Shown piece by piece: positions 7,785-16,646 of a stretch of 24,352 nt of DNA. A program made the translations under genes and the position numbers. The DNA lies in contig CAYWFS010000028.1 of the NCBI GenBank assembly GCA_964457685.1, positions 1 through 24,352 of the forward strand. Reading direction: 5' to 3'. This DNA comes from UMGS1696 sp964457685 (GTDB lineage: Bacteria > Bacillota > Clostridia > Oscillospirales > CAG-272). A model generated the notes under the pieces. That model was not told where the DNA came from. It saw only the letters and a program-made list of their open reading frames with translations, and did not search any database. Numbering within the stretch: position 1 is the stretch's first letter; each line of letters opens with the position of its first letter.

Positions 7785-10541
7785 TTATTTGATTCTGTAA
7801 CCTATAGCTCTCTTGATACCGGTTCTTGTGCCTTCCTCAGCTTCAAGAACAAAACGTAATTCATGTACCGCTGTTTCGTTAATATCGAATTTAACCTCGA
7901 ACGCACCGTTTACGTTTTCATGCTCGGCACAGAGCTTTCCGTCTACCCAGAGCCAGAAATGCTTTGCTATAACCTGACGGAACATGAGTGTGCAGGTGTT
8001 TTCGGCATCGGGGTTGGAAGAAAGGGTTGTCTTGAGCTTTGCACGGAAGAGCTTGTAGCCGCTTGTGAAGCCGGGCTTGAGGTTCCATCCGTCAAATGTG
8101 ATAGGCTCGAGAGAGTTCATGTCGTTGTCTGCAAATTCGTGAAGTGCATCGGGCATTTCGGAGTACGTGTCAATGGAAACGGTAACTCCCTGAACCGCAC
8201 GGTCTGCACACTCGTAGATGTAGTTGAGCTTGTCTCCTGAGGTAATCTCGAATACTACCTCTGTGCTTTCAAGACCCTCACCGCTTGCACGGAATACAAG
8301 AGTCTTTGCATCGGGTTTGGTCTGAACTATAGCCTGGCAGTGACCGGCAAAGAGACTGCGGCGAGGTTCATGGTCGGATTCAAGTCCGTTCGGGTCGCCG
8401 TTACCTACACCGAGAAGAACGCCGTCGCCGATTATTTCAAAGTTGAGGAGATTTGAAGCTGTTTCGCAGGTAACGCCGTTTTCGTCAACTACGGAAAGAT
8501 TGATAACGGTTGCGTCTTCACCGTTTCCGTGGAGAGTGAGCTTGTCTGCTTCTGCAACGATACGACAGGGCTTTCCGGCGGTTCTGTTTTCTGCGTGAGC
8601 AACCTCGTGTCCGTCAATATATCCGACAGCGGAAAGAACTCCTGCTTCAAACGGAACGCTCCATTCAGCGGGTTCACAGCAGTCGGAGGGCTTTCTTCCG
8701 AGAGACTTGCCGTTGAGGAACAGTTCTACTTCTTCGCAGTTGGAGGCGGTCATAACACGAACTGTGTCACCCTCATTCCAGTTCCAGTGGGGAAGAATGT
8801 GAAGCATAGGTTCGTCAACGAAGCAAGCACGGTTCTGATAGAAGCTGTCCTTTGCAAATCCGCAGGTGTCCATGATACCGAACTGTGAGCCTATGGACGG
8901 CCAGTCAAAGGGAGTAGGCTCTCCTCTGTAGTCAAAGCCTGTCCAAATGAAGATACCGCCGAACCATTCGTGTTCTCTTGTGAATCTCCATGTGTCCTTT
9001 ATTGTAAGACCCCACGGCACAGCCTCTTCATCATAGCAAGCGAGAACGTGAGCCTTTTCGTCGGTCTTGTAGCAGCCTCTTGTGGTAACGGCAGAGTTGT
9101 TTTCGGAGCCGTATACGGGGTATGTGGGATAAAGTCTCTTGAAGTCGAGAGCACCCTGAGGGAGGTGGTAGTTGATACCTGTTGCATCCATGTAGAATGC
9201 CGCACCCTTTTCATCGGTGAAGCCGCCGTTCATAGCACCTGTAACGATTCTGGAGTCGTCAAGTCTGAGAACAGCCTGCTTCATACGACGGAACATCTGA
9301 CCGCCTTCCTTTGTACCCTGCATGGGTTCTTCGTTAAAGAGAGACCACATAACAACGGAGGGGTGGTTTCTGTCACGGCGAACCATAGCTTCAACATGAC
9401 CGATAACCTCGGGACGTGACTCGAAGCGGCGGTTTTCATCCATTACGAGAAGACCGAGCTTGTCGCACGCATCGAGAATTTCCTTTGAGGGCATATTGTG
9501 AGAGCAACGGTAAGCATTTGTACCAAGCTCCTTGAGACGCTTTATACGATAGTACTGAATTGAATCGGGAACGGCAACTCCGACACCTGCGTGGTCCTGG
9601 TGGTTGCAGGTACCCTTGAGCTTTATGGGTCTGCCGTTTAAGAAGAAGCCGTGGTCAGCGTCAACGGTAAATGTTCTGAAGCCGAAGTTTGTTTCTTCCG
9701 CATCAACCTCGTTTTCCGTGATGAGGGAGAAGCGTGCGGTGTAAAGCTCGGGGTCGTCTATATCCCATCTCTGAGGATCGGTAACGATAAGAGTATGCTT
9801 TGCGGAAATCTTTCCGTCGGGAGGACAGATGAACTTGTCGCTTTCACCTACAGCTATTGTTTCGCCGTTGTAGCAAAGCTCTGTACGGATACGGCATTCG
9901 CAGTTTTCGTAGCCACTGTTTTCCGCTGTTGCTTCACAGATAACTCTCCAGTCGTTGTCACTTCCTTCGATAAGCTCGGGCTTAACAAAAACGCTGTCGT
10001 GAGCAAGGTGTACAGGCTCTTTTACGATAAGTCTTACATGACGGTAGATTCCGGCACCCTCGTACCACCAGCCCTCTGTTGTAAGGCCGTCTATGTAAAC
10101 TGCGATTACGTTGGTTCTTTCGCCGAAGTACGCACGGTCGGTGATGTCGATGTCGAGAGGTGCGTATGCGGAGAATGAACGACCCATGAGAGAGCCGTTA
10201 AGATATACTCGAGCTGTAACCGCCATACCCTCGAACGAGAGCATGATGTGCTTTCCGTCAAGCTCTGCGGGGAGCTTAAAGGATTTGCGATACCATGCGT
10301 TGTGTCTTGTTTTATAACCGTGGGAAATGAGGTTTTCAGCTTTAAATTCGGTCTCTGTGAGGTAGTCGTGAGGAATATTTACGATTCTCCATGAGCTGTC
10401 GTCAAGAGCAGGGGAGGGAATACCTCTTTCGGAGCCTGCTTTGGAGGAGCTGTAGGAGTCGGAGTGAGTCTTTATTGCTTCGACTTCTCCTTCTCCCGGA
10501 AGAAAACGCCATTCCTTGTCGAGAAGAAAATTCTGTCTCAT
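7785..10541 (-). CDS. GH2 family beta-galactosidase-like enzyme (DUF4982 type), cytoplasmic
   Basis: This GH2 enzyme has 918 aa from the chosen start. Order: sugar-binding jelly-roll domain (about 1-180), immunoglobulin-like linker, TIM barrel (about 295-575) and C-terminal beta domains resembling those of DUF4982-containing beta-galactosidases, plus a last jelly-roll-like region (about 755-918) with FRQVIAKHFWLWVDG. The acid/base is Glu404 in LFNEEP and the nucleophile Glu480 in YPVYGSEN. The run FIWTGFDYRGEPTPFDWPS is typical of beta-galactosidase-like GH2 proteins; beta-glucuronidase or another exo-specificity cannot be excluded. There is no signal peptide. Start: ATG at 10541, with AAAGGA seven or so bases upstream. 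An earlier in-frame TTG at 10577 adds lysine-rich residues encoded by the leader and is rejected. Confidence 0.88.
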   Translation of the reverse strand: MRQNFLLDKEWRFLPGEGEVEAIKTHSDSYSSSKAGSERGIPSPALDDSSWRIVNIPHDYLTETEFKAENLISHGYKTRHNAWYRKSFKLPAELDGKHIMLSFEGMAVTARVYLNGSLMGRSFSAYAPLDIDITDRAYFGERTNVIAVYIDGLTTEGWWYEGAGIYRHVRLIVKEPVHLAHDSVFVKPELIEGSDNDWRVICEATAENSGYENCECRIRTELCYNGETIAVGESDKFICPPDGKISAKHTLIVTDPQRWDIDDPELYTARFSLITENEVDAEETNFGFRTFTVDADHGFFLNGRPIKLKGTCNHQDHAGVGVAVPDSIQYYRIKRLKELGTNAYRCSHNMPSKEILDACDKLGLLVMDENRRFESRPEVIGHVEAMVRRDRNHPSVVMWSLFNEEPMQGTKEGGQMFRRMKQAVLRLDDSRIVTGAMNGGFTDEKGAAFYMDATGINYHLPQGALDFKRLYPTYPVYGSENNSAVTTRGCYKTDEKAHVLACYDEEAVPWGLTIKDTWRFTREHEWFGGIFIWTGFDYRGEPTPFDWPSIGSQFGIMDTCGFAKDSFYQNRACFVDEPMLHILPHWNWNEGDTVRVMTASNCEEVELFLNGKSLGRKPSDCCEPAEWSVPFEAGVLSAVGYIDGHEVAHAENRTAGKPCRIVAEADKLTLHGNGEDATVINLSVVDENGVTCETASNLLNFEIIGDGVLLGVGNGDPNGLESDHEPRRSLFAGHCQAIVQTKPDAKTLVFRASGEGLESTEVVFEITSGDKLNYIYECADRAVQGVTVSIDTYSEMPDALHEFADNDMNSLEPITFDGWNLKPGFTSGYKLFRAKLKTTLSSNPDAENTCTLMFRQVIAKHFWLWVDGKLCAEHENVNGAFEVKFDINETAVHELRFVLEAEEGTRTGIKRAIGYRIK

Positions 10542-10581
10542 TTTGTTGTCCTTTCGTTTTTTAAATAAATTGCACAAAACA

Positions 10582-10610
10582 ATTATATCATATCATAATA
10601 TTTGTGTCAA
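10582..10610 (-). promoter_or_regulatory. Perfect consensus sigma-A promoter of the GH2 to six-hairpin operon
   Basis: On the minus strand TTGACA (10610-10605) and TATAAT (10587-10582) lie 17 bases apart, again a full consensus match. Transcription would start near 10575, about 35 bases before the chosen ATG. A small inverted repeat, AATTG-N7-CAATT (10568-10584), overlaps the -10 and start region and could be an operator, but it is too short to be sure. Confidence 0.88.
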
Positions 10611-10631
10611 GCATTGCGAGAGTATATAAAA

Positions 10632-10672
10632 ACACCTGCCGTGACGGTTTATCATGACAGGTGTCGTTTTTT
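10632..10672. terminator. Terminator after the GH43 gene
   Basis: ACACCTG (10632-10638) pairs with CAGGTGT (10658-10664). T-runs follow on both sides (TTTTTAT reading minus; a run of six T reading plus). It separates the GH43 transcript from the GH2 promoter just beyond it. Confidence 0.85.
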
Positions 10673-10677
10673 GTTGG

Positions 10678-11601
10678 TTAAATATGATCCTCGTATCTTT
10701 CGGCGGTGATGATTCCGTCGTTTACATGGAGCTTGCAGATTCTTGCCGTTCTTCTTTCGACATATTCTGTGTCGTTTTCGTCACGGTAGTCTCTTGCGTG
10801 GTATATCGCATAGTATTCGCCCTTGTATTTAAGTACGCTGTGGTGACCGGAGCCTTCCTCAAACTCGTTCTTTATCATAACGGGGTCGAATTTGCCGTCC
10901 GCGGTGTGTTTTACAAGTTTTAATTTGGTAAGGTCGGTTTCGTCCGATTTTACAGCCGCATAGCCTATGTGATATGTGTCGTTTTCAAAGCAGGCTCCGC
11001 TGTACATAACATACTGCCAGTCGCCCTCACGGAAATAGAATGCACCCTCGATTGTGTGCCAGTCTCTGCCGTCACCGTAGCGGTTTCTCATGAATATTTC
11101 CTCATCGAATGTGGGAACTATCATTTCAACGCATTCGTTTGCGGGGGTGTAGGGGTCTATCATGCGGTCAACGTATATTCTCGTGCCTATGCGGTCGGTG
11201 TCACGGTTGTCCTCCGCATACCAAAGGTAGAGCTGACCTCCGCTTACAACTGCGTGTGAGTCGATGGAGAAGCGGTTATATAGCTTTTTCGGATTTCCGA
11301 ATTTTCCGAGAGGTGTGTCGCATGAGAGAACGTGCATATGCTCGAACATATCCTCTCCGTCACACGAAACGTATATGTAGTATTTTCCCTCGTACTTTAT
11401 AACGGACGGTGCCCAGAAGCTGTTACAGCCCTCAATCGTTGCAACAACTCCCTCGTAGTGCCACGGACCCACAGGCTCGGGTGAAGAATATGCTTCAACT
11501 CCATGTCCACCCGTAACGTACAGATAGAACTTGCCATCATCCTCGAAGATAAATGGGTCGGCTTGATTTTTGTTGTATTCCTTGTCGAAAATCAGTTTCA
11601 T
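10678..11601 (-). CDS. GH43-type glycosidase (arabinofuranosidase/xylosidase-like five-bladed propeller)
   Basis: The protein has 307 aa, a single five-bladed beta-propeller with no signal peptide and no extra binding domain. The GH43 triad is visible: Asp15 (NQADPFIF, general base), Asp114 (FSIDSHAV, pKa modulator) and Glu185 (HTIEGAFYF, general acid). A further hallmark GSGHHSVLKYKGEYYAIYHAR is near the C-terminus. GH43 enzymes release L-arabinofuranose, xylose or galactose from plant polysaccharide side chains; which one cannot be read from sequence. The start has GGAG seven bases upstream. It has its own promoter directly after the GH27 gene and is followed by a terminator, so it can be a single-gene transcript. 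Confidence 0.88.
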   Translation of the reverse strand: MKLIFDKEYNKNQADPFIFEDDGKFYLYVTGGHGVEAYSSPEPVGPWHYEGVVATIEGCNSFWAPSVIKYEGKYYIYVSCDGEDMFEHMHVLSCDTPLGKFGNPKKLYNRFSIDSHAVVSGGQLYLWYAEDNRDTDRIGTRIYVDRMIDPYTPANECVEMIVPTFDEEIFMRNRYGDGRDWHTIEGAFYFREGDWQYVMYSGACFENDTYHIGYAAVKSDETDLTKLKLVKHTADGKFDPVMIKNEFEEGSGHHSVLKYKGEYYAIYHARDYRDENDTEYVERRTARICKLHVNDGIITAERYEDHI

Positions 11602-11632
11602 TTTCCTACTCCGAATCTTTTAATTTTAACGT

Positions 11633-11661
11633 ATTATATCAGATTTGATATTCCAAATCAA
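11633..11661 (-). promoter_or_regulatory. Promoter of the GH43 gene with an inverted repeat in its spacer
   Basis: TTGATT (11661-11656) and TATAAT (11638-11633) are 17 bases apart on the minus strand. The -35 box is only two bases past the GH27 stop codon. GATTTG (11642-11647) and CAAATC (11654-11659), a perfect 6-bp inverted repeat with six bases between, runs from the spacer into the -35 box and would suit a sugar-responsive repressor. No terminator separates GH27 from this gene, so readthrough is also possible. Confidence 0.75.
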
Positions 11662-11662
11662 G

Positions 11663-12919
11663 CTATTTCAGTAAAAATGCAAACGACTCGTGAGGTTTCA
11701 GCGTGATTTCGTGACCGTTTTCTATATTGAAGCTGTTTCCGCTCCAAATATCCTCGGCAACGTACAGCTCACTTTCAATATCATCCGCAGAAACGGTGAC
11801 GCTTTCCTCGTTTTCGCCTATGTTGAATACCGCCGCATACTGTCCGCCGCCAGCTCTCATCGAAGTCCAAAGAACAAGCTCGCTTTTTGCGGTTTTTCTT
11901 CTCCACACCTGATGTGCGTGACGGGAAAGCTTCAGCATTTCTATAAGCTTTTCGTTTGTAAGAAGACTCATTGTGAAATCGTCAAAGCCTGTCAGTTCGC
12001 CGCCTATAATGAGAGGTGAGCGGAATATGCACCAGAGGTTCATCATAGTTCTCTGTTCGTCCTCGGTGAAGTTTGTGCGGTTTGCCTTGTCGTATACCTG
12101 ACGGATCGGACCTATCGGAAGCATATCCGCATCGGGATAATGACCTGCTGTCGTGTGTATCGACCATTTTTCGCATCTCTCGAACATATTGTAGAGAAGT
12201 CTCCATGAATCCCAGAAGTCGTCGGTGATTCTCCACATATTGGCGGTTTGACGGTAAAGCTCCGCATATTCGAGAAGTGCGGGACCGGGAGAGAGGCTGA
12301 ACACCATGTCACGTCCGCAGTTTTTCAGGCAGTTGCTGAGAAGAATAAGCTCGTCCGCACATCTCGGCATTTCTCTTGCAATGTCGTCGCACTTAACAAA
12401 GTCAACTCCCCACTCGGCATAAAGTGCGAATATGGACTCGTAATATTCCTTTGCACCGTGTCTTGAAGGGTCAACTCCGTACATACCGCTGTTCCAACCA
12501 CATATGCTTGACGGATTTGCGATTTTATCGGCGGTGATATTTGTTCCGAGAATAGGAAGCTTTTGGTGAACGGCATTTCTGGGGATACCCCTCATTATAT
12601 GTATGCCGAATTTCAGTCCGAGAGAGTGGACGTAATCCGCAAGCGGTCGAAAGCCTTTTCCGTTTGCAGAGGAGGGGAAACGGTTTACCGCAGGCATAAG
12701 TCGTCCGTACTCATCCATTGTAAGGTCGGGGAAATTGTTGTATTCGTTGTTTTTTGCGTTCGGTTCCGCCCATTCTATATCGACAACGACATATTCCCAG
12801 CCGTATTTTTTCAGGTTCTTCGCCATGAAATCCGCATTTGCACGAACGGTTTCTTCTGTGACAGCCGCTCCGTAGCAGTCCCATGAGTTCCAACCCATGT
12901 ATGGAGTCGCTTTATTCAT
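11663..12919 (-). CDS. GH27-like glycosidase (alpha-galactosidase or beta-L-arabinopyranosidase)
   Basis: With the chosen start the protein has 418 aa with no signal peptide. A TIM barrel opens with the clan GH-D hallmark MGWNSWDCYG (8-17). The nucleophile is Asp178 in DFVKCDD and the acid/base probably Asp234 in RITDDFWD. A C-terminal beta-sandwich follows from about 335. The clan includes alpha-galactosidases and beta-L-arabinopyranosidases (GH27). A cysteine replaces the usual tyrosine just before the nucleophile (KCD rather than KYD), so the exact specificity is open. Start: ATG at 12919 has AGGAG seven bases upstream; an earlier in-frame start at 12940 is not needed. It is first of the glycosidase block in the direction of transcription. 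Confidence 0.87.
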   Translation of the reverse strand: MNKATPYMGWNSWDCYGAAVTEETVRANADFMAKNLKKYGWEYVVVDIEWAEPNAKNNEYNNFPDLTMDEYGRLMPAVNRFPSSANGKGFRPLADYVHSLGLKFGIHIMRGIPRNAVHQKLPILGTNITADKIANPSSICGWNSGMYGVDPSRHGAKEYYESIFALYAEWGVDFVKCDDIAREMPRCADELILLSNCLKNCGRDMVFSLSPGPALLEYAELYRQTANMWRITDDFWDSWRLLYNMFERCEKWSIHTTAGHYPDADMLPIGPIRQVYDKANRTNFTEDEQRTMMNLWCIFRSPLIIGGELTGFDDFTMSLLTNEKLIEMLKLSRHAHQVWRRKTAKSELVLWTSMRAGGGQYAAVFNIGENEESVTVSADDIESELYVAEDIWSGNSFNIENGHEITLKPHESFAFLLK

Positions 12920-12955
12920 TGTATATCTCCTTGCGTACATTTTTGTTCTGTGATG

Positions 12956-12985
12956 ATTTTAGCATAAAATAATACTTTCAGTCAA
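12956..12985 (-). promoter_or_regulatory. Promoter of the GH27 gene
   Basis: TTGACT (12985-12980) and TAAAAT (12961-12956) are 18 bases apart on the minus strand. An extended -10 TG lies one base before the -10 box. The leader to the chosen ATG is about 30 bases. No clear operator was seen. Confidence 0.7.
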
Positions 12986-13009
12986 CGCAATTAAGCAAAT
13001 TAACCAAAG

Positions 13010-13043
13010 AAAAACAAAAAACCGAGGCTGTTATACCTCGGTT
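13010..13043 (-). terminator. Rho-independent terminator of the hydrogenase operon
   Basis: Read on the minus strand, AACCGAGG (13043-13036) pairs perfectly with CCTCGGTT (13027-13020), with an 8-base loop and then a T-rich run. It lies 11 bases after the hydA stop and isolates the operon from the glycosidase block. Confidence 0.93.
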
Positions 13044-13054
13044 AATGTATTAAA

Positions 13055-14800
13055 TCAGAGACCGCGTTTTACATAGTGTGTATGGAGAAGCTCGTGAGCC
13101 TTATGGGAGTTGGGTTCACCGAGGAATTCTTCATATACTTTCTTGATAAGCGGATTTTCGTGAGATTTTCTGATAACAAGCTTTTCGGAGTCTGCCTTGT
13201 AGAGAACGGAAGCACGGAGAGCCTTGAGGTCAACGCTATTTCTGATAGAAGCAGGCTGGAGAGGCTGACCACCGCCGTTTACACATCCGCCGGGACAAGC
13301 CATTATTTCGATGAACTGAACATCGTATGTGCCGTCCTTAACACCGCGGAGGAGCTTGTTTGCGTTAGCTGTACCGGAAGCAACGGCAACCTTGAGTTCG
13401 ATATCGCCGAGCTTGTACTTAGCGAACTTGATACCCTCTGTACCTCTTACATCGTCAAATTCAAGCTTTTCGAGAGGTTTACCTTCGATAACTTCGGCAG
13501 CTGTACGGAGAGCGGCCTCCATAACACCACCTGTTGCACCGAATATCGCACCTGCACCGGAGCCTATATCAACGGGCTGGTCAAACTTTTCGTCTTCGAG
13601 AGCCTTGAAGTTGATACCTGCCTGTTCAATCATTCTGCCAAGCTCACGGGTTGTAACTGCGATGTCAACACCGGGCATACCGTTTACGTCCTGACCGTCT
13701 CTGCCTACCTCAAATTTCTTTGCGGTGCAGGGAATAGCGGAAACGAATACTATATCTTCGGGGTTAAGACCGAGCTTTTCTGCAAAATAGGTCTTATACA
13801 TAGCACCGAACATCTGCTGAGGAGACTTGCAGGTGGAAAGGTTTTCGGTCATTTCGGGGAAGTAGTGTTCGCAGTACTTAACCCAACCGGGAGAACATGA
13901 TGTAATCATCGGGAGTACGCCGCCGTTCTTAACTCTTCCGAGGAATTCGGTAGCTTCTTCCATGATTGTAAGGTCTGCGGTAAAGTTCATGTCGTATACG
14001 CCGTCGAAGCCGAGCTTCTTGAGAGCGGATACCATTTTTCCTTCAACGTCTGTACCGGGTTCATAGCCGAAGCATTCGCCGATTGTTGCACGAACGGAGG
14101 GGGCACAGCAGATAGCAACGTGCTTTGTGGGATCTGCAATAGCGTCGAGAATCTTCTGAGTATCGTCCTTTTCGTAAAGAGCACCTACAGGGCAGGCAAC
14201 TATACACTGACCGCAGTTGATACATGAGGTTTCCGCAAGAGGCTTTTCAAATGCACATTCGATCTTGGAGTCAAATCCACGGTTAGCTACGCCGATAGCA
14301 CCGATACCCTGCTGTTTGTTGCAGGCAGCTACACAACGGCGGCAGAGAATACATTTGGAGTTGTCTCTGATGATGGAAACGGAGGAAGAGTCGATTTCGG
14401 GCTTTGTTTCCTTGGGAGAATAGCAGAAACGGTCTTCGTCTACGCCATATTCACGGCAGAGCTTCTGAAGCTCACAGTTAGTGGAACGAACGCAGGTAAG
14501 ACATTTCTTGTTGTGAGCGGAAAGAACAAGCTCGAGGTTTGTCTTTCTGATAGCTCTGATCTTAGGTGTGTTTGTCTGAATCTCCATTCCGTCGTTTACG
14601 GGGTATACGCAGGAGGCAACAAGACCTCTTGCTCCTTTTACCTCAACGAGACACAGACGGCAGGCACCTATCTCGTTTACGTCCTTGAGATAGCAAAGTG
14701 TGGGAATGTCGATGTTAGCGTATCTGCAAGCCTCGAGAACCGTAATGCCGGCAGGTACGGAGTAATCAACGCCGTTTATTTTTACATTAACCATATCCAT
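13055..14800 (-). CDS. hydA: HydA, catalytic subunit of an NADH-linked (probably electron-bifurcating) [FeFe] hydrogenase, M3/group A3 type
   Basis: The protein has 581 aa from the chosen ATG and reduces protons to H2 (or the reverse) at the H-cluster. Cofactor sites in order: 2Fe-2S (Cys36, 47, 50, 64); His-ligated 4Fe-4S (His96, Cys100, 103, 109); two 4Fe-4S (Cys150/153/156/160 and 193/196/199/203); then the H-cluster motifs TSCSPGW (300-306), IPCTAKKFE (356-364) and EIMACPGGC (498-506). The C-terminus LIKKVYEEFLGEPNSHKAHELLH is the small-subunit-like tail. Every landmark is offset +3 from C. pasteurianus CpI, so the cysteine at CpI position 300 is Ser303 here. The translation can be extended to a TTG at 14821, but homologues start near MDMVNVKING and a purine-rich AAAGGG is 11 bases upstream of ATG 14800. 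It directly follows hydB. Bifurcation is inferred from the partner subunits. Confidence 0.93.
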   Translation of the reverse strand: MDMVNVKINGVDYSVPAGITVLEACRYANIDIPTLCYLKDVNEIGACRLCLVEVKGARGLVASCVYPVNDGMEIQTNTPKIRAIRKTNLELVLSAHNKKCLTCVRSTNCELQKLCREYGVDEDRFCYSPKETKPEIDSSSVSIIRDNSKCILCRRCVAACNKQQGIGAIGVANRGFDSKIECAFEKPLAETSCINCGQCIVACPVGALYEKDDTQKILDAIADPTKHVAICCAPSVRATIGECFGYEPGTDVEGKMVSALKKLGFDGVYDMNFTADLTIMEEATEFLGRVKNGGVLPMITSCSPGWVKYCEHYFPEMTENLSTCKSPQQMFGAMYKTYFAEKLGLNPEDIVFVSAIPCTAKKFEVGRDGQDVNGMPGVDIAVTTRELGRMIEQAGINFKALEDEKFDQPVDIGSGAGAIFGATGGVMEAALRTAAEVIEGKPLEKLEFDDVRGTEGIKFAKYKLGDIELKVAVASGTANANKLLRGVKDGTYDVQFIEIMACPGGCVNGGGQPLQPASIRNSVDLKALRASVLYKADSEKLVIRKSHENPLIKKVYEEFLGEPNSHKAHELLHTHYVKRGL

Positions 14801-14821
14801 GTTAGTATCCGACCCTTTCAA

Positions 14822-16624
14822 TTATTTCTTGGAGATTGCACCAAACTTACATTTTTCAATACAAGCTCCGCACTTTACGCACTTTTCCTTATTGATAACG
14901 TGAGCTTCCTTGACCTTACCTGTGATAGCTCCGGCAGGGCAGTTTCTTGCACAGAGTGTACATCCACGGCACTTGTCTGCGTCGATTTCGTAGGAGAGAA
15001 GCTTTTTACATACTCCTGCGGGGCACTTCTTGTCAACGATGTGTGCGATATATTCGTCACGGAAGAAGTGAAGTGTGGAGAGGATCGGGTTGGGGGCTGT
15101 CTGACCGAGAGCACAGAGAGAAGCGGACTTTATGTAGTTTGCGAGTTCTTCGAGCTTGTCGAGGTCTTCCATTTCGCCGTTGCCCGATGTAATCTTGTTA
15201 AGTATTTCGAGAAGTCTTACTGTACCGATACGGCAGGGAGAGCATTTACCGCAGGATTCGTCAACCGTAAATTCGAGGAAGAATTTGGCAATATCTACCA
15301 TACAGGTGTCTTCGTCCATTACGATAAGACCGCCGGAACCCATCATACAGCCAATCTTTGTAAGGTTGTCGAAGTCGATTTCGGTGTCGATAAGGGAAGC
15401 GGGAATGCATCCTCCGGAAGGACCACCTGTCTGAGCAGCTTTGAACTTCTTACCGTTCGGGATGCCGCCGCCGACTTCTTCGATGATTTCACGAAGTGTT
15501 GTACCCATGGGGATTTCAACGAGACCGGTGTTCTTTATCTTACCGCCGAGAGCAAATACCTTTGTACCCTTGGAGGTTTCGGTACCCATGGATGCGAACC
15601 ATTCTGCACCGTTTAAGATTATCTGAGCGATGTTAGCATATGTTTCTACGTTGTTTACGATTGTAGGCTGACCCCAAAGACCCTTAACTGCGGGGAACGG
15701 AGGACGGGGACGCGGCTCACCACGGTTACCTTCAATTGAGGTAAGGAGGGCTGTTTCTTCACCGCATACGAACGCACCTGCACCGAGTCTGATGTGAATG
15801 TCGAAGTTGAAGCCCGAGCCGAAAATATTCTTGCCGAGGAGACCGTATTCTCTTGCCTGTTCGATAGCTATATTAAGTCTCTTAACGGCGATAGGATACT
15901 CTGCACGAACGTAAATCCAACCCTCGTCTGCTCCGATAGCATAGCCTGCGATAGCCATAGCTTCGAGAACTGCGTGGGGGTCGCCTTCAAGTACGGAACG
16001 GTCCATGAACGCACCCGGGTCGCCCTCGTCGGCATTACATACAACGTACTTCTTGTCGGAAACGGAAGCTCTTGCAAACTGCCACTTACGTCCTGTGGGG
16101 AATCCGCCGCCTCCTCTTCCTCTGAGTCCGGAATCGAGAATGGTTTTAATAACATCCTCGGGAGTCATTTCACGAAGTACCTTTTCGAGAGCGAAGTAAC
16201 CGTCCATAGCGATGTATTCGTCAATTTCCTCGGGGTTAATGACGCCGCAGTTACGGAGAGCAACTCTCTTCTGCTTTTTATAGAATGCGGTTTCGCTGAG
16301 TGATGCCGCTTCCGCTTCTTCTTCACCGTGTGTATTTCCCGTTTCGTTGTAAACAAGACGCTCAACTATACGACCCTTGAGGAGATGTTCGGAAACGATT
16401 TCGGGAATATCCTCGGGGGTAACTCTCGAATAGAATGTTCCCTCGGGATAGATTATCATGATAGGACCGAGAGCACAAAGACCGAAGCAACCTGTCTGAA
16501 CGATCTTTACCTCTTCGTCAAGTCCTTTGATTTTAAGTTCATCTGCGAGCTTTTCACGGATTGCCTGGCTACCTGAGGAAGTACAGCCTGTACCGCCGCA
16601 CACCAATACATGAGAACGAATCAT
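14822..16624 (-). CDS. hydB: HydB, NuoF-like flavoprotein subunit of the hydrogenase complex
   Basis: The protein has 600 aa and carries FMN and the NAD(H) site, passing electrons between NADH, ferredoxin and HydA. Domains: an N-terminal thioredoxin-like 2Fe-2S domain (Cys9, Cys14, Cys46, Cys50); the NuoF core with the glycine-rich nucleotide motif GRGGGGFPTGRKW (about 169-181) and NADEGDPGAFMDR; a 4Fe-4S site (Cys458, 461, 464, 504); and a C-terminal two-cluster ferredoxin domain (Cys552/555/558/562 and 582/585/588/592). Cys534 and Cys539 in CPAGVC before that domain match the extra metal-ligand region of bifurcating HydB proteins. The extra N- and C-terminal domains distinguish it from complex I NuoF. 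AGGAGG lies 11 bases before the ATG. It sits 22 bases after the hndB-like gene. Confidence 0.94.
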   Translation of the reverse strand: MIRSHVLVCGGTGCTSSGSQAIREKLADELKIKGLDEEVKIVQTGCFGLCALGPIMIIYPEGTFYSRVTPEDIPEIVSEHLLKGRIVERLVYNETGNTHGEEEAEAASLSETAFYKKQKRVALRNCGVINPEEIDEYIAMDGYFALEKVLREMTPEDVIKTILDSGLRGRGGGGFPTGRKWQFARASVSDKKYVVCNADEGDPGAFMDRSVLEGDPHAVLEAMAIAGYAIGADEGWIYVRAEYPIAVKRLNIAIEQAREYGLLGKNIFGSGFNFDIHIRLGAGAFVCGEETALLTSIEGNRGEPRPRPPFPAVKGLWGQPTIVNNVETYANIAQIILNGAEWFASMGTETSKGTKVFALGGKIKNTGLVEIPMGTTLREIIEEVGGGIPNGKKFKAAQTGGPSGGCIPASLIDTEIDFDNLTKIGCMMGSGGLIVMDEDTCMVDIAKFFLEFTVDESCGKCSPCRIGTVRLLEILNKITSGNGEMEDLDKLEELANYIKSASLCALGQTAPNPILSTLHFFRDEYIAHIVDKKCPAGVCKKLLSYEIDADKCRGCTLCARNCPAGAITGKVKEAHVINKEKCVKCGACIEKCKFGAISKK

Positions 16625-16646
16625 AAGTGTTTTTTCCTCCTAAAAG

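Noticed and set aside
10542..10577. An N-terminal extension of the GH2 protein from a TTG at 10577
   Set aside because: The start would be at the transcription start region of the promoter and has no Shine-Dalgarno; ATG 10541 has one and begins with the family-like sequence.
14801..14821. HydA start at TTG 14821
   Set aside because: A TTG directly abutting the hydB stop, upstream of a normal ATG whose sequence matches the usual HydA N-terminus; the extra residues MKGSDTN are more likely leader.
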